From the NCBI GenBank assembly GCA_013316825.1, contig WSLY01000003.1, positions 1-64,000 on the forward strand: DNA of 64,000 bases, written 5' to 3'. A model generated the notes under the pieces. The model saw only the letters and a program-made list of their open reading frames with translations, had not been told where the DNA came from and searched no databases. Made by a program: the position numbers and the translations under genes. Within the stretch, counting starts at the first letter, position 1; each line of letters begins with the position of its first letter. This document shows, piece by piece, positions 9,523 through 18,304 of the stretch. Source of the DNA: Lachnospiraceae bacterium. Lineage in GTDB: Bacteria; Bacillota; Clostridia; Lachnospirales; Lachnospiraceae.

Positions 9523-10296
9523 TCAAAGCAGAATGCCAAAATACCATGTCAGGAATATATTCCCCCACAGGGCTGCAATGAGAACCCCGATGGATAAGTA
9601 AGGTCCCATGGCAAGTACATGCCCCTCCCCCGAAACCTTCATACGGATGATATGGACGACAGAGCCCAAAATGCATCCGATTAAAAAAGCCAGTATAATC
9701 AATTTCCAGCCGATAAGCAGCCCGCACGCCGCCATCAGCTTGATATCGCCACCGCCTATCGCTCTTCCCTTAGAGAGTATGTATAATAAGTAGAGAAAAG
9801 CGCTGACCGCCGCAAATCCTATCACATACAAATGCCAGTTTGACAAATCCGTCAGCACCCTGATAACGCCCAGCACGCCAATAAAAATATTGAAGCCAAC
9901 CGGAATTTCACAGGTCTTAAAATCAATGACGGAAAGTCCTAAAAGCGCGCTGCCTGCCAAGCAGTAGAGTAGGGATTCTACGCTTATATTGCAGACAGTA
10001 AAGATTACAATGTAGAGAAGCCCGTTTGACACCTCCAAAAGGGGGTGCCAAACGGATATTTTCTCTTTACATTTGCGACATTTTCCTCCCAGGCACAAAT
10101 AGCTGAAAACCGGTATCAAATCATACCATTTTAACTGGTAGCCACAGCTCTCGCAGTGGGAACGCACCTTCACAATGCTCTCTTTTTTCGGAATTCGGCA
10201 GATACATACATCAATGAAGCTGCCGATGACAATTCCGTAGAGGAAGATAATTATGTAAAGGAAGATTTTCAGTGACGTAGGGATTGGTGTCAGCAT
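9523..10296 (-). CDS. pilD: Prepilin peptidase / N-methyltransferase
   Basis: Integral membrane aspartic peptidase of 257 residues that removes prepilin leaders and methylates the new N-terminus. The N-terminal methylase segment has the GSFIDVCICRIP start and two CxxC pairs (CESC at about 48, CRKC at about 73) that bind zinc. The peptidase aspartates lie in SVIDFKTCEIP and in GGGDIKLMAACGLLIGW. About seven hydrophobic segments are visible. It lies between the major pilin and the pilM-N genes, so enzyme and substrates are co-transcribed. Confidence 0.95.
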   Translation of the reverse strand: MLTPIPTSLKIFLYIIIFLYGIVIGSFIDVCICRIPKKESIVKVRSHCESCGYQLKWYDLIPVFSYLCLGGKCRKCKEKISVWHPLLEVSNGLLYIVIFTVCNISVESLLYCLAGSALLGLSVIDFKTCEIPVGFNIFIGVLGVIRVLTDLSNWHLYVIGFAAVSAFLYLLYILSKGRAIGGGDIKLMAACGLLIGWKLIILAFLIGCILGSVVHIIRMKVSGEGHVLAMGPYLSIGVLIAALWGNIFLTWYFGILL

Positions 10297-10319
10297 GGGA
10301 GTGTCCTTTCAAGTGTCAA

Positions 10320-10715
10320 TTAGTCGTTTGTTGTATGATAATCAGTAGGATCCGGATAAATCTGGTCTCCGCCTAATGTAATGCTGGTAACGCCATCCGT
10401 TGTATCCCAAGACACTACCCAAGAATAAGTTGCATTTACCTTTGAAGCCGGCATAGTTGTAAATCCGGGAAGTCCCGTAACTGTCGTATTTGCAGCAGTT
10501 GCTGTACCATTGTTGATTCCGCCAATGGTAACACCGTCAGTAATAGCGGTATTGATAGCCGTTGCCATCTCCTGTGCATTGGTAATATCGGTGCTAACCT
10601 TGGAACGCTGTACAAATCTCATGTACGTAGGTGCCAAAATACCAATCAGTACTGCCATAATGGCAATAACGATAATCAGCTCCACCAGTGAAAAACCTTT
10701 GTTGTCCTTTTTCAT
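10320..10715 (-). CDS. pilA: Type IV major pilin
   Basis: Pilin of 131 residues. Leader MKKDNKG, mature start FSLVELIIVIAIMAVLIGIL with Phe1 and Glu5, then the standard helix APTYMRFVQRSKVSTDI and a short globular domain rich in Thr, Gly and Asn. It has the strongest ribosome binding site in the locus (AAAAGGAGACGAG), the classical leader and a small size, all consistent with the main fibre subunit. There is no Cys pair in the C-terminal domain, so it lacks the disulfide loop of proteobacterial pilins. Confidence 0.92.
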   Translation of the reverse strand: MKKDNKGFSLVELIIVIAIMAVLIGILAPTYMRFVQRSKVSTDITNAQEMATAINTAITDGVTIGGINNGTATAANTTVTGLPGFTTMPASKVNATYSWVVSWDTTDGVTSITLGGDQIYPDPTDYHTTND

Positions 10716-10794
10716 AACTCTCGTCTCCTTTTACTCATTTTATTCATATTTATCTTAAACGCCGCGTCCCTACCCGACGGCATTTAATTCAAGC

Positions 10795-12009
10795 TTACAG
10801 ATTCTCCATTGCGTTGTACATGGAAAGCATAGGCGCCATACATGCGGCAATCAGCACACCTACAATGCAGGCAAGCACCACAATAATCATAGGCTCCATT
10901 GCCGCCATCAGCGTCTGTACCGCCATTTCTACTTCTTCATCATAATAATCCGCCAATTTATTGAGCATTTCCTCCGTGTTACCGGATTCTTCTCCAATGC
11001 GGACCATGTGGTATACCATGGGAGGGAACAGTCCGACTTCCTCCAAAGGACGGGAAAGCGGCTGTCCAATGATAATCTCATTCTTGCAAGTATCCAGCGC
11101 TTCCCTGAAATACACATTATCCATGGTGTTGCCCACGATTTCCACTGCTTCGATAAGCGGAACGCCGGCTGCAAGCAGCGTGCTCATGGTACGCGCCATC
11201 TGTGAGGATGCCTGCTTCACCTTCAAATTCTTCAGCGCCGGAATTCGAAGCTGCAGCCCGTGAAATACATGTTTTCCCATATCCGTTGCAGAAAACATCT
11301 TTAACGCAATTACAAGAACAACAATTGACGGAACCAGTATGTACCAGTAATCAATAATAAAATTACTCGCCGCCTGTACCGCCAACGTAATACCCGGCAA
11401 ATCAGTTCCCAGTTGGGAAAACATATCTGCATAATTGGGAATTACGACTACCAACATAACGATTACCACCGCAACCGCCACAAGACAAACAATAATGGGA
11501 TACATCATCGCTTTTTTCACCAGCGCTCTTGTCTTATTTGCTTTTTCAAACTGAACCGCCATACGCTCCATGGCAATATCGATGCTTCCGGACGATTCTC
11601 CCGCCGCCACCATATTTACCATAAGCTCCGGAAACACCTTGGGATATTCCTTCAAAGAGCGCGCCAATGTCTCGCCCTTTTCCACGCTGACGCGGACGCC
11701 TTCCACAGCCTTTTTCAACTGCTTATTCTCCGTCTGCTCGCTGAGCATCTTAAGCGCCTCCAGAATGGATACGCCGGCCCTCGTCATACTGACAAACTGT
11801 CGGCAGAACACGCTCAAATCACGGGGCTTGGGATACCCTCCGATTTCAATATTAAGGTCCCTTGTCAGCAGGCTCTGCTCCTTAATGTTTAAAAGCGTAT
11901 AGCCCTGCTGTTTTAATTCCGACTTTGCTTTTTCTATGGTGTCGGCATCTATGCTCCCCTTTACCGTCTTACCTGCCCTATCCAGCGCTTCATAGCCGTA
12001 AGCTGCCAT
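10795..12009 (-). CDS. pilC: Type IV pilus platform protein PilC (GspF family)
   Basis: Inner-membrane platform protein of 404 residues with two GspF domains (about 68-190 and 270-395) and three membrane segments (about 170-190, 220-240 and 375-398). Typical motifs are FCRQFVSMTRAGVSILEALK, ESSGSIDIAMERMA and a second MARTMSTLLAAGVPLIEAVE. PilC couples the PilB motor to pilin insertion. It heads the pilC-to-minor-pilin operon, and a strong promoter lies about 330 bases upstream (12341-12369), leaving a long untranslated leader. The N-terminal ARC-like segment (AYGYEALDRAGKTVKGSI) is intact. Confidence 0.96.
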   Translation of the reverse strand: MAAYGYEALDRAGKTVKGSIDADTIEKAKSELKQQGYTLLNIKEQSLLTRDLNIEIGGYPKPRDLSVFCRQFVSMTRAGVSILEALKMLSEQTENKQLKKAVEGVRVSVEKGETLARSLKEYPKVFPELMVNMVAAGESSGSIDIAMERMAVQFEKANKTRALVKKAMMYPIIVCLVAVAVVIVMLVVVIPNYADMFSQLGTDLPGITLAVQAASNFIIDYWYILVPSIVVLVIALKMFSATDMGKHVFHGLQLRIPALKNLKVKQASSQMARTMSTLLAAGVPLIEAVEIVGNTMDNVYFREALDTCKNEIIIGQPLSRPLEEVGLFPPMVYHMVRIGEESGNTEEMLNKLADYYDEEVEMAVQTLMAAMEPMIIVVLACIVGVLIAACMAPMLSMYNAMENL

Positions 12010-12085
12010 TGGTATCCCCCTCGAATCCTGTATTGAAGTAAGTTTCGTTCTTTATTCTTCCATAATCTTACTTTGTATAGTAAAT

Positions 12086-12114
12086 ATTTTAACACTATTC
12101 ACCAAAAAAAACAA
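12086..12114 (-). promoter_or_regulatory. Possible proximal promoter of pilC
   Basis: Minus strand TTGTTT (12114-12109) and TAAAAT (12091-12086) are 17 bases apart, about 75 bases before the pilC start. The region is very A/T-rich, so chance matches are likely. Confidence 0.35.
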
Positions 12115-12340
12115 CATTCTCTGGCTGTTTTTATGGATTTTTTTACATATTTTCTTATTTTTTCGTTATATAAAGTGGTGCATTCTATACGAAACGTGCA
12201 CATATCGTGCTTCTTTTCGGAAAGTTTCACAAAAATATGCCTTAAGTAATTATCATAGTTTTCCCAGCAAACACCAGCATTTTACCGTCTCTGCCTCCTG
12301 CCCCGAACAGTATTTCCACCTAAATTTCTTATCTCCATTT

Positions 12341-12369
12341 ATTATATCTGATTATCAAATACGTTTCAA
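12341..12369 (-). promoter_or_regulatory. Strong sigma-A promoter for the pilC operon
   Basis: Minus strand TTGAAA (12369-12364), 17-base spacer, consensus TATAAT (12346-12341). The predicted start near 12334 leaves a leader of about 325 nucleotides before pilC. Within 12010-12334 I see only a 12-codon frame after GGAGG (starting near 12266) and no recognisable riboswitch. Confidence 0.72.
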
Positions 12370-12502
12370 CGCTTACTTGCCCCTTTTCTCTGTTCTCACC
12401 ATACTTTTCTAAAAAATTTCTTTTCATCATCTGTTTCATGTCGTTTATCGGTTTGAAAATTATCGAGATTTTGTATACTTTATAAGAAGCCTGTGGTATA
12501 CC

Positions 12503-12731
12503 GAATCACCACTAGGTAATTGCGAAACCCTCATTTTCCAGTTCCGAATTGTGCATGTTGTATATTCCATAAGCAGACTCTTAAAAAACGCCGGCACTTA
12601 GCTGCCGTATTTTGGCAGCTTATGTACCGCTGCGTTTTTTATGAAGCGAAAGCGGGTCTGTGGTGGAATATACAACATGCACAATGACACTCACATAATC
12701 ACTGAGTTTCGCAATCACCTAGAATCACCAC
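12503..12731. mobile_element. MITE-like element (209 bp) with 10-bp target duplication
   Basis: The direct repeat GAATCACCAC occurs at 12503-12512 and 12722-12731. Between them the element (12513-12721) has terminal inverted repeats of 16 bp with one mismatch (12513-12528 with 12706-12721). Inside lies a perfect 22-bp inverted repeat (12548-12569 with 12664-12685), then nested pairs CAGAC/GTCTG, AAAAAACGC/GCGTTTTTT (12583-12591 with 12632-12640) and AGCTGCC/GGCAGCT around a 7-base loop. The whole element can fold into one long imperfect hairpin and has no coding capacity. This is the architecture of a non-autonomous miniature inverted-repeat element mobilised by a transposase encoded elsewhere. 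It lies in the unusual gap between pilB and pilC, just upstream of a small plus-strand frame. Confidence 0.72.
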
Positions 12732-12751
12732 ATAAGAAAGGAGACAAATAC

Positions 12752-12907
12752 ATGACTAACAACGAATCATTAAAAGGCATATCTGCATTGTTAGACCAAA
12801 AACTGCAGCCGCGCACAGTGAAAAGCTTCAAAAATTGGCTTAAATTCTTTATTTGCAATTTTTTCAAGCAAAAGGCACCGGCAAATCTTTCCGCCAATGC
12901 CTTGTAA
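12752..12907 (+). CDS. Possible 51-residue peptide of unknown function
   Basis: Short frame running against the pilus genes. It has a good ribosome binding site, AAGGAG at 12738-12743, 8 bases before the ATG. The product starts MTNNESLKGISALLDQKL and has a cationic, aromatic, amphipathic middle (KSFKNWLKFFICNFFKQK), then an Ala/Asn-rich end. There is no signal peptide and I recognise no family. It ends 15 bases before the pilB stop, so the two are convergent. The MITE-like element sits immediately upstream; removing it restores a continuous leader. It could be a real peptide gene whose leader was interrupted, or chance. Confidence rests on the ribosome binding site only. Confidence 0.4.
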   Translation: MTNNESLKGISALLDQKLQPRTVKSFKNWLKFFICNFFKQKAPANLSANAL

Positions 12908-12922
12908 ATTCTTACCTTTTTC

Positions 12923-14614
12923 TTACAAATCAAAGGAAACTTTCATCATCTCATTAAAAGAAGTAATACCGGAAAGTACATATTCCGACGCACTCATACG
13001 GAGTGTATGCATACCATTCTTTATCGCCTGCTCCTTGATTGCTTCCGCAGAACCGTTTTTGCTGATGATAGTCTTCAAATCCTGTGTCATTTCCATAATC
13101 TCATATACACCGATACGGCCTTTATACCCCATGTTGTCACATTGCGGACAGCCGCAGGGCTCATAAATCTGCACCTGCTCTTTTGTCTTCACTCCCAGAA
13201 TTTCCGCTTCTTCTTCTGTTATGATATGCGGCTTTTTACAGTTTGGGCACAGTCTTCTCACCAGACGCTGTGCAATAACGCCTACCACGGAATCTGCTAT
13301 CAGATACGGTTCTACGCCCATATCTGCCAGACGGGTAATGGTGCTGGCGGAGGAATTGGTGTGCAGAGTACTCACCACAAGATGTCCTGTGATGGAAGCC
13401 TGTACGGCAATTCCTGCCGTCTCCTGGTCTCGGATTTCACCAATCATAATGATATCCGGGTCCTGACGCAGAATAGAACGCAGCGCACTGGCAAAAGTCA
13501 GGCTTGCCTTCGGATTGACCTGAACCTGATTGATGCCGTCTATATTTGCCTCTACAGGGTCCTCTACCGTGATAATATTTACATCCTCCGTATTCAACTC
13601 ACTAAGCGCTGTATAAAGCGTGGTAGACTTACCGCTTCCGGTAGGTCCCGTCACGAGCAGGATGCCATGGGGATTTTTCAAAATATGGTCAAACTGCTGC
13701 ATCTCAATCGGCTTCAATCCAAGCTGGCTCTTTTCGCGGTTGAGAGCGTTCTTGGAAGCAAGACGCATAACAATTTTTTCCCCGTAAACGGTAGGAAGAA
13801 TGGAAACACGGATATCGTATTCCGTCCTGTCCACAATCTGCGTAATTCTGCCGTCCTGCGGTTTTCTCTTCTCCGAGATATCCATGCCGCCGATAATTTT
13901 GACACGCGCCACCATCGCCGGCAGGATGCGCACATCATATCGGCCCTTTTCGTAGAGCGCACCGTCGATACGATATCGTACCCGCACTTTTTTCTCAAGC
14001 GGCTCAATATGAATATCAGAAGCACGCTGCCTTGCCGCTTTTTCTATCATTTCCTTTACCAGAATAACGATGGGGGAATTGTTGATGTCTTCGCTGAACG
14101 CGTCCTCTTCTTCTACAATCAGGCGCTCTTTGGCATAATCCTCCAACGCGGTAGCCACTTCTGCCTGTCCGTAAAAACGGTCTATTGCCAGCATGACATT
14201 GCGGGGCGTGGATACCAGCGGCTCCACCTGACAACCCGTGATAATGGAAATATCATCCATTGCATCCAAATCCAGCGGGTCTGCCATGGCAACTCGCAGA
14301 ATGTTCATGTTATCCGGTGCATACTCTATGGGAATCACTCTGTTTTTCTTAAGTACAGAAGGCGTTACCAAATCCAATACGTCTTTTGAAATAGAGATAT
14401 TCTGCAGATCTATACTTTCATAACCAAGCTGCTTGCTGAGTACCTTGGCTATATTTTCTTCCGTCACCATTCCGGCATCTATCAAGGTTTCGCCCAATTT
14501 CCTGCCGCTCCCTTTTTGAAGCTCCAGCGCTTTTTGGAGCTGTTCCTCGCTAATCATGCCGTCTTTTACCAGTGCATCACCCAGACGAATTTTTCTTCTG
14601 CCATATTCAATCAT
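12923..14614 (-). CDS. pilB: Type IV pilus extension ATPase PilB (GspE family)
   Basis: Hexameric cytoplasmic motor of 563 residues that powers pilin polymerisation. The N-terminal MshEN domain carries two successive motifs, RLGDALVKDGMISEEQLQKA (about 10-29) and KLGETLIDAGMVTEENIAKV (about 39-58), the pattern associated with cyclic-di-GMP binding. The motor core has Walker A GPTGSGKSTTLYTAL, Asp box HIEPLEKKVRVRYRIDG, Walker B DPDIIMIGEIRDQETA and the His box GHLVVSTLHTN. A zinc site follows (CPNCKK and CGCPQCDNMGYKGR). It has its own promoter at 14658-14686 and is separated from pilC by about 0.9 kb. No retraction ATPase PilT is in the window. Confidence 0.97.
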   Translation of the reverse strand: MIEYGRRKIRLGDALVKDGMISEEQLQKALELQKGSGRKLGETLIDAGMVTEENIAKVLSKQLGYESIDLQNISISKDVLDLVTPSVLKKNRVIPIEYAPDNMNILRVAMADPLDLDAMDDISIITGCQVEPLVSTPRNVMLAIDRFYGQAEVATALEDYAKERLIVEEEDAFSEDINNSPIVILVKEMIEKAARQRASDIHIEPLEKKVRVRYRIDGALYEKGRYDVRILPAMVARVKIIGGMDISEKRKPQDGRITQIVDRTEYDIRVSILPTVYGEKIVMRLASKNALNREKSQLGLKPIEMQQFDHILKNPHGILLVTGPTGSGKSTTLYTALSELNTEDVNIITVEDPVEANIDGINQVQVNPKASLTFASALRSILRQDPDIIMIGEIRDQETAGIAVQASITGHLVVSTLHTNSSASTITRLADMGVEPYLIADSVVGVIAQRLVRRLCPNCKKPHIITEEEAEILGVKTKEQVQIYEPCGCPQCDNMGYKGRIGVYEIMEMTQDLKTIISKNGSAEAIKEQAIKNGMHTLRMSASEYVLSGITSFNEMMKVSFDL

Positions 14615-14657
14615 TTTACCTTCCCCTTCCGTACTTTACGGTTTCCTTATTATCATT

Positions 14658-14686
14658 ATGATAAATCTTTTATTCCTTTGGGTCAA
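14658..14686 (-). promoter_or_regulatory. sigma-A promoter of pilB
   Basis: Minus strand TTGACC (14686-14681), 17-base spacer, TATCAT (14663-14658), about 45 bases before the pilB ATG, which itself follows GGGGAAGG. Confidence 0.65.
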
Positions 14687-14790
14687 GCCGCTTTGCCAAT
14701 TTCTTATAAACGCTTCTTTCTCTTACCGTTATCCATTATAACGCATTCCCCTATTTATGGCAAATATAACTTCCCTTTCCGCTGTGACAA

Positions 14791-14814
14791 AGGGACCGCC
14801 ATATGGCAGTCCCT
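14791..14814 (-). terminator. Terminator after tpiA
   Basis: The hairpin AGGGAC ... GTCCCT with inner GCCATATGGC lies 40 bases after the tpiA stop, followed on the minus strand by TTTGTCAC. It closes the gap-pgk-tpiA unit. Confidence 0.6.
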
Positions 14815-14853
14815 GAAATCATTTCCAAAAATATTCCTCATTCACAATACAAA

Positions 14854-15600
14854 TTAGTAATTGACGATAGCTCCAAAATCCTCTTTGAGAGACGCGCCGC
14901 CTACCAGCCCGCCGTCGATATCGGGCTGCGCAAAAAGCTCAGGCGCACTTGCAGCGGACACGGAACCGCCGTACTGGATGCGGATTGCCTGTGCCGTCGC
15001 CTCATCATAAATCTCGCCGATGCAGGCACGGATTGCAGCGCATACCTCCTGCGCCTGTTCGGTGGTTGCCACCTTGCCCGTTCCGATTGCCCAGATGGGC
15101 TCGTAAGCAATTACCGCACTCTTAGCCTGTTCTGCCGTCACATCGAGGAAAGCAATCTTTATCTGCTGGCGTATCCAGTCGATTGTGATACCCTGCTCTC
15201 TCTGAGTCAGGGACTCGCCGCAGCAGATAATCGGGGTCAGTCCGTGTGCAAAAGCTTTTAATACCTTTTTGTTGACGGTTTCGTCCGTCTCCGCAAAATA
15301 TTCCCTTCTCTCGGAATGTCCGATGATAACATATTTTACACCGGCATCGGTAAGCATGGCAGGAGAAATCTCCCCTGTATAAGCGCCCTTCTCCTCAAAA
15401 TACATGTTCTCCGCACCGATTTCGATATTGCTTCCTTTGACTGCTTCCACCGCGGGAATAATGTCGATGGCAGGCACGCAGAATACCACGTCAGCCTTAT
15501 CCGTCGCTGTCAGCGGCTTCAACTTTTCAATTAATGCCACGGCCTCACTGGGCGTCATATTCATCTTCCAGTTGCCGGCAATGATTTTTCTTCTTGCCAT
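14854..15600 (-). CDS. tpiA: Triosephosphate isomerase
   Basis: Interconverts dihydroxyacetone phosphate and glyceraldehyde 3-phosphate. The (beta/alpha)8 enzyme has 248 residues, the normal length. Landmarks: N-terminal [16 protein letters not shown] with substrate Asn/Lys, catalytic His in [12 protein letters not shown], catalytic Glu and loop 6 in [20 protein letters not shown], and the phosphate-binding IQYGGSV. It follows pgk by 32 bases in the glycolytic cluster gap-pgk-tpiA, and a hairpin ends the unit downstream. Confidence 0.98.
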   Translation of the reverse strand: MARRKIIAGNWKMNMTPSEAVALIEKLKPLTATDKADVVFCVPAIDIIPAVEAVKGSNIEIGAENMYFEEKGAYTGEISPAMLTDAGVKYVIIGHSERREYFAETDETVNKKVLKAFAHGLTPIICCGESLTQREQGITIDWIRQQIKIAFLDVTAEQAKSAVIAYEPIWAIGTGKVATTEQAQEVCAAIRACIGEIYDEATAQAIRIQYGGSVSAASAPELFAQPDIDGGLVGGASLKEDFGAIVNY

Positions 15601-15632
15601 AATAATCCTCTCACCTCTATCATTTCTATTCT

Positions 15633-16856
15633 TTATTTGTCGTCAGCAGCAACCACGCCCGGAAGCTCCTTGCCCTCAAGAAATTCAAGAGAGGCGCCGC
15701 CGCCCGTAGAAATATGGGACATCTTGTCTCCAAATCCAAGCTGATTTACCGCCGCCGCAGAATCACCGCCGCCAATGATGGTGGTAGCTTCCGTCTCAGC
15801 CAAAGCCTTTGCAACTGCAATGGTGCCCGCCGCAAGAGTCGGATTTTCAAATACGCCCATGGGTCCGTTCCATACTACCGTCTTGGCAGATTTTACAGCT
15901 TCCGCAAACATTTCTGCCGTCTTAGGTCCGATATCGCATCCCTCTCTGTCCGCAGGCATATTCGTCACATCATACACCTCCACCTCGACAGGCGCATCGA
16001 TGGGATTGGGGAACTCCGTAATGGTAACGGAATCTACGGGAAGCAGCAGCTTCTTGCCAAGCTTCTCCGCTTTTTCCATCATCTCCTTGCAGTAGTCAAG
16101 CTTGCTGTCGTCTACCAGAGATTTGCCGATTTCATAGCCCTGTGCCTTTAAGAAGGTGTATGCCATACCGCCGCCGATAATCAGGGTATCGCACTTCTCA
16201 AGCAGATTGGAAATTACATTTAATTTGTCCGCAACCTTTGCGCCGCCCAAAATAGCAACAAAAGGTCTTACGGGATTTTCTACGGCATTGCCAAGGAAAT
16301 TGATTTCCTTCTGCATCAGGTAGCCTACCACGTTAGAACCGCCCTTTTCAGAGATAAACTTCGTAACGCCCGCCACGGAAGCATGCGCCCTGTGGGAAGA
16401 GCCAAATGCGTCGCATACATAATCATCCGCCAAATCTGCCAGCTCTTTGCTGAACGCTTCTCCGTTCTTGGTCTCCTCCGCACCGCGGAAACGGGTGTTC
16501 TGCAGCAGAACCACATCGCCTTCTTTCATAGCTTCAACAGCTTTGGTTGCCGCCTCGCCTGTCACATTGTAATCTGCAACAAAATGCACTTCCTTACCCA
16601 ACTTCTCGGAAAGTCTTTTTGCCACCGGCGCTAAGGACTCTCCCTCGTTAGGTCCGTTCTTTACCTTGCCCAAATGGGAGCAGAGAATTACCTTGCCGCC
16701 GTCGTTTAACAGCTTCTGAATGGTGGGAAGCGCCGCCGTAATACGTGTCTCGTCGGTAATTTCCCCGTTCTTTAACGGCACGTTAAAATCACAGCGTACC
16801 AGCACTCGCTTTCCCTTTACATTGATATCGTCTACTGATTTTTTGTTCAAACCCAT
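15633..16856 (-). CDS. pgk: Phosphoglycerate kinase
   Basis: Transfers phosphate from 1,3-bisphosphoglycerate to ADP in lower glycolysis. The protein has 407 residues with the two-domain family layout: N-terminal [19 protein letters not shown] and [12 protein letters not shown], hinge region [20 protein letters not shown], and C-terminal nucleotide site [20 protein letters not shown] followed by [20 protein letters not shown]. It lies between gap and tpiA; the 201-base gap to gap contains a hairpin (16989-17011), so transcript levels may differ across the cluster. Confidence 0.98.
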   Translation of the reverse strand: MGLNKKSVDDINVKGKRVLVRCDFNVPLKNGEITDETRITAALPTIQKLLNDGGKVILCSHLGKVKNGPNEGESLAPVAKRLSEKLGKEVHFVADYNVTGEAATKAVEAMKEGDVVLLQNTRFRGAEETKNGEAFSKELADLADDYVCDAFGSSHRAHASVAGVTKFISEKGGSNVVGYLMQKEINFLGNAVENPVRPFVAILGGAKVADKLNVISNLLEKCDTLIIGGGMAYTFLKAQGYEIGKSLVDDSKLDYCKEMMEKAEKLGKKLLLPVDSVTITEFPNPIDAPVEVEVYDVTNMPADREGCDIGPKTAEMFAEAVKSAKTVVWNGPMGVFENPTLAAGTIAVAKALAETEATTIIGGGDSAAAVNQLGFGDKMSHISTGGGASLEFLEGKELPGVVAADDK

Positions 16857-16988
16857 TTCTTTCCCTCCGTTTCCTTATAAACCGGACAGCGGCTTGTGCC
16901 CTGTCCGTACCGGCGCACACTGCAGAGCTGTTTTTAAAGCAATCGTGCCGTGCTCATTGCGTTTCCCTGTGCACCATACATTAACAAA

Positions 16989-17011
16989 GGTCCGGTCCAT
17001 AAGACCGGACC
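16989..17011 (-). terminator. Hairpin between gap and pgk
   Basis: A perfect 9-bp stem GGTCCGGTC/GACCGGACC with a 5-base loop lies about 45 bases after the gap stop, followed on the minus strand by TTTGTTAATG. The short, interrupted T-run suggests partial termination or an mRNA-stabilising hairpin. Confidence 0.55.
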
Positions 17012-17057
17012 CTGATAGGTCTAATTTGCAGAACCAAACTCTTTTTTGCGCTCCGCC

Positions 17058-18071
17058 TTATGCCAACTCGCTGAAATACTTGATGGTACGAACCATCTGG
17101 CTGGTATAGCTGTTCTCGTTGTCATACCATGAAACAACCTGCACTAAGCTGTTGCCATCTTCCATCTTGGAAACCATGGTCTGTGTTGCGTCAAAGATAG
17201 AACCGTAAGTGCTGCCGATAACGTCAGAAGATACGATTTCATCCTCGTTGTAACCGAAGGACTCCGTTGATGCAGCTTTCATAGCCGCATTGATGCCTTC
17301 CTTGGTAACCTCACCCTTTACAACTGCAACCAAAATCGTGGTGGAGCCGGTAGGGGTCGGAACACGCTGTGCGGAACCGATAAGCTTGCCGTTCAGCTCA
17401 GGAATAACAAGACCGATTGCTTTTGCAGCGCCGGTAGAGTTGGGAACGATGTTGCATGCGCCTGCACGGCTTCTTCTTAAATCGCCTTTTCTCTGCGGGC
17501 CGTCCAGAATCATCTGGTCGCCGGTGTATGCATGTACGGTAGTCATGATACCACTCTGAATCGGTGCAAAATCGTTAAGTGCCTTCGCCATGGGAGCAAG
17601 GCAGTTGGTGGTGCAGGAAGCTGCGGAAATAACGGTATCTTCTGCCTTTAAAGTGTCATGATTTACGTTGTATACGATGGTAGGAAGGTCATTGCCTGCA
17701 GGAGCGGAGATAACAACCTTGCGTGCGCCTGCGGTAATGTGTGCAAGAGACTTTTCCTTAGAGGTGTAGAAGCCTGTACACTCTAAAACCACGTCAACCT
17801 TTAACTCACCCCAGGGAAGCTTGGAAGCGTCTGCCTCTTTGTAAATGGTGATAGTCTTGCCGTTTATGGTGATGCTGTCCTCGCCTGCCTCTACGGAATC
17901 GGCATATTTGTACTTGCCCTGTGAAGAGTCGTACTTCAGAAGATGTGCAAGCATCTTAGGGCTTGTCAAATCGTTAATTGCCACAACATCATATCCCTCT
18001 GCATCAAACATCTGTCTGAACGCAAGACGACCGATACGGCCAAAACCATTGATTGCTACTCTTACTGCCAT
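17058..18071 (-). CDS. gap: Glyceraldehyde-3-phosphate dehydrogenase (NAD-type)
   Basis: Oxidative phosphorylation of glyceraldehyde 3-phosphate, 337 residues. N-terminal Rossmann start [19 protein letters not shown], Asp in VAINDLTSP typical of NAD preference, catalytic Cys in [17 protein letters not shown] at about 154, phosphate site [18 protein letters not shown], and C-terminal [19 protein letters not shown]. It is first in the gap-pgk-tpiA cluster with its own promoter at 18143-18171, and is divergent from hisJ. Confidence 0.98.
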   Translation of the reverse strand: MAVRVAINGFGRIGRLAFRQMFDAEGYDVVAINDLTSPKMLAHLLKYDSSQGKYKYADSVEAGEDSITINGKTITIYKEADASKLPWGELKVDVVLECTGFYTSKEKSLAHITAGARKVVISAPAGNDLPTIVYNVNHDTLKAEDTVISAASCTTNCLAPMAKALNDFAPIQSGIMTTVHAYTGDQMILDGPQRKGDLRRSRAGACNIVPNSTGAAKAIGLVIPELNGKLIGSAQRVPTPTGSTTILVAVVKGEVTKEGINAAMKAASTESFGYNEDEIVSSDVIGSTYGSIFDATQTMVSKMEDGNSLVQVVSWYDNENSYTSQMVRTIKYFSELA

Positions 18072-18142
18072 TTTAGTTTCCTCCTAAAATTTTATAATGT
18101 TTTATCCAATCTTATGATTGTCAAATTTTTATCAGCACATTC

Positions 18143-18171
18143 ATTTTACCTAATTCCCTTTGATAATTCAA
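18143..18171 (-). promoter_or_regulatory. sigma-A promoter of gap
   Basis: Minus strand TTGAAT (18171-18166), 17-base spacer, TAAAAT (18148-18143), about 75 bases before the gap start. The ribosome site TAGGAGG lies just before the ATG. Confidence 0.62.
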
Positions 18172-18304
18172 GATGTAAATCAAAAATATTTGCCATTTGC
18201 AGGGAATTTTTATAAATTTTACAAATCTTTACTCTCCGACCCCTTTTTTTCTGCTATAATAAATTTGCGGTTTTCCTTCAGGCAGCCGCAGAAAGGGACA
18301 CATT

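Noticed and set aside
12010..12334. Cyclic-di-GMP riboswitch in the pilC leader
   Set aside because: I looked for the conserved GEMM-I core (GGACGCAAAGCC-like) and the type II pattern on the minus strand and found neither. A covariance search would be decisive.
12715..12933. 72-codon minus-strand frame between pilB and the MITE-like element
   Set aside because: Overlaps the pilB end, lacks a ribosome site and competes with the better-supported plus-strand frame.
13007..14389. 460-codon plus-strand open frame opposite pilB
   Set aside because: It mirrors pilB, whose motifs and length are unambiguous; no ribosome site, and composition (His/Arg/Cys-rich) is that of an antisense shadow.
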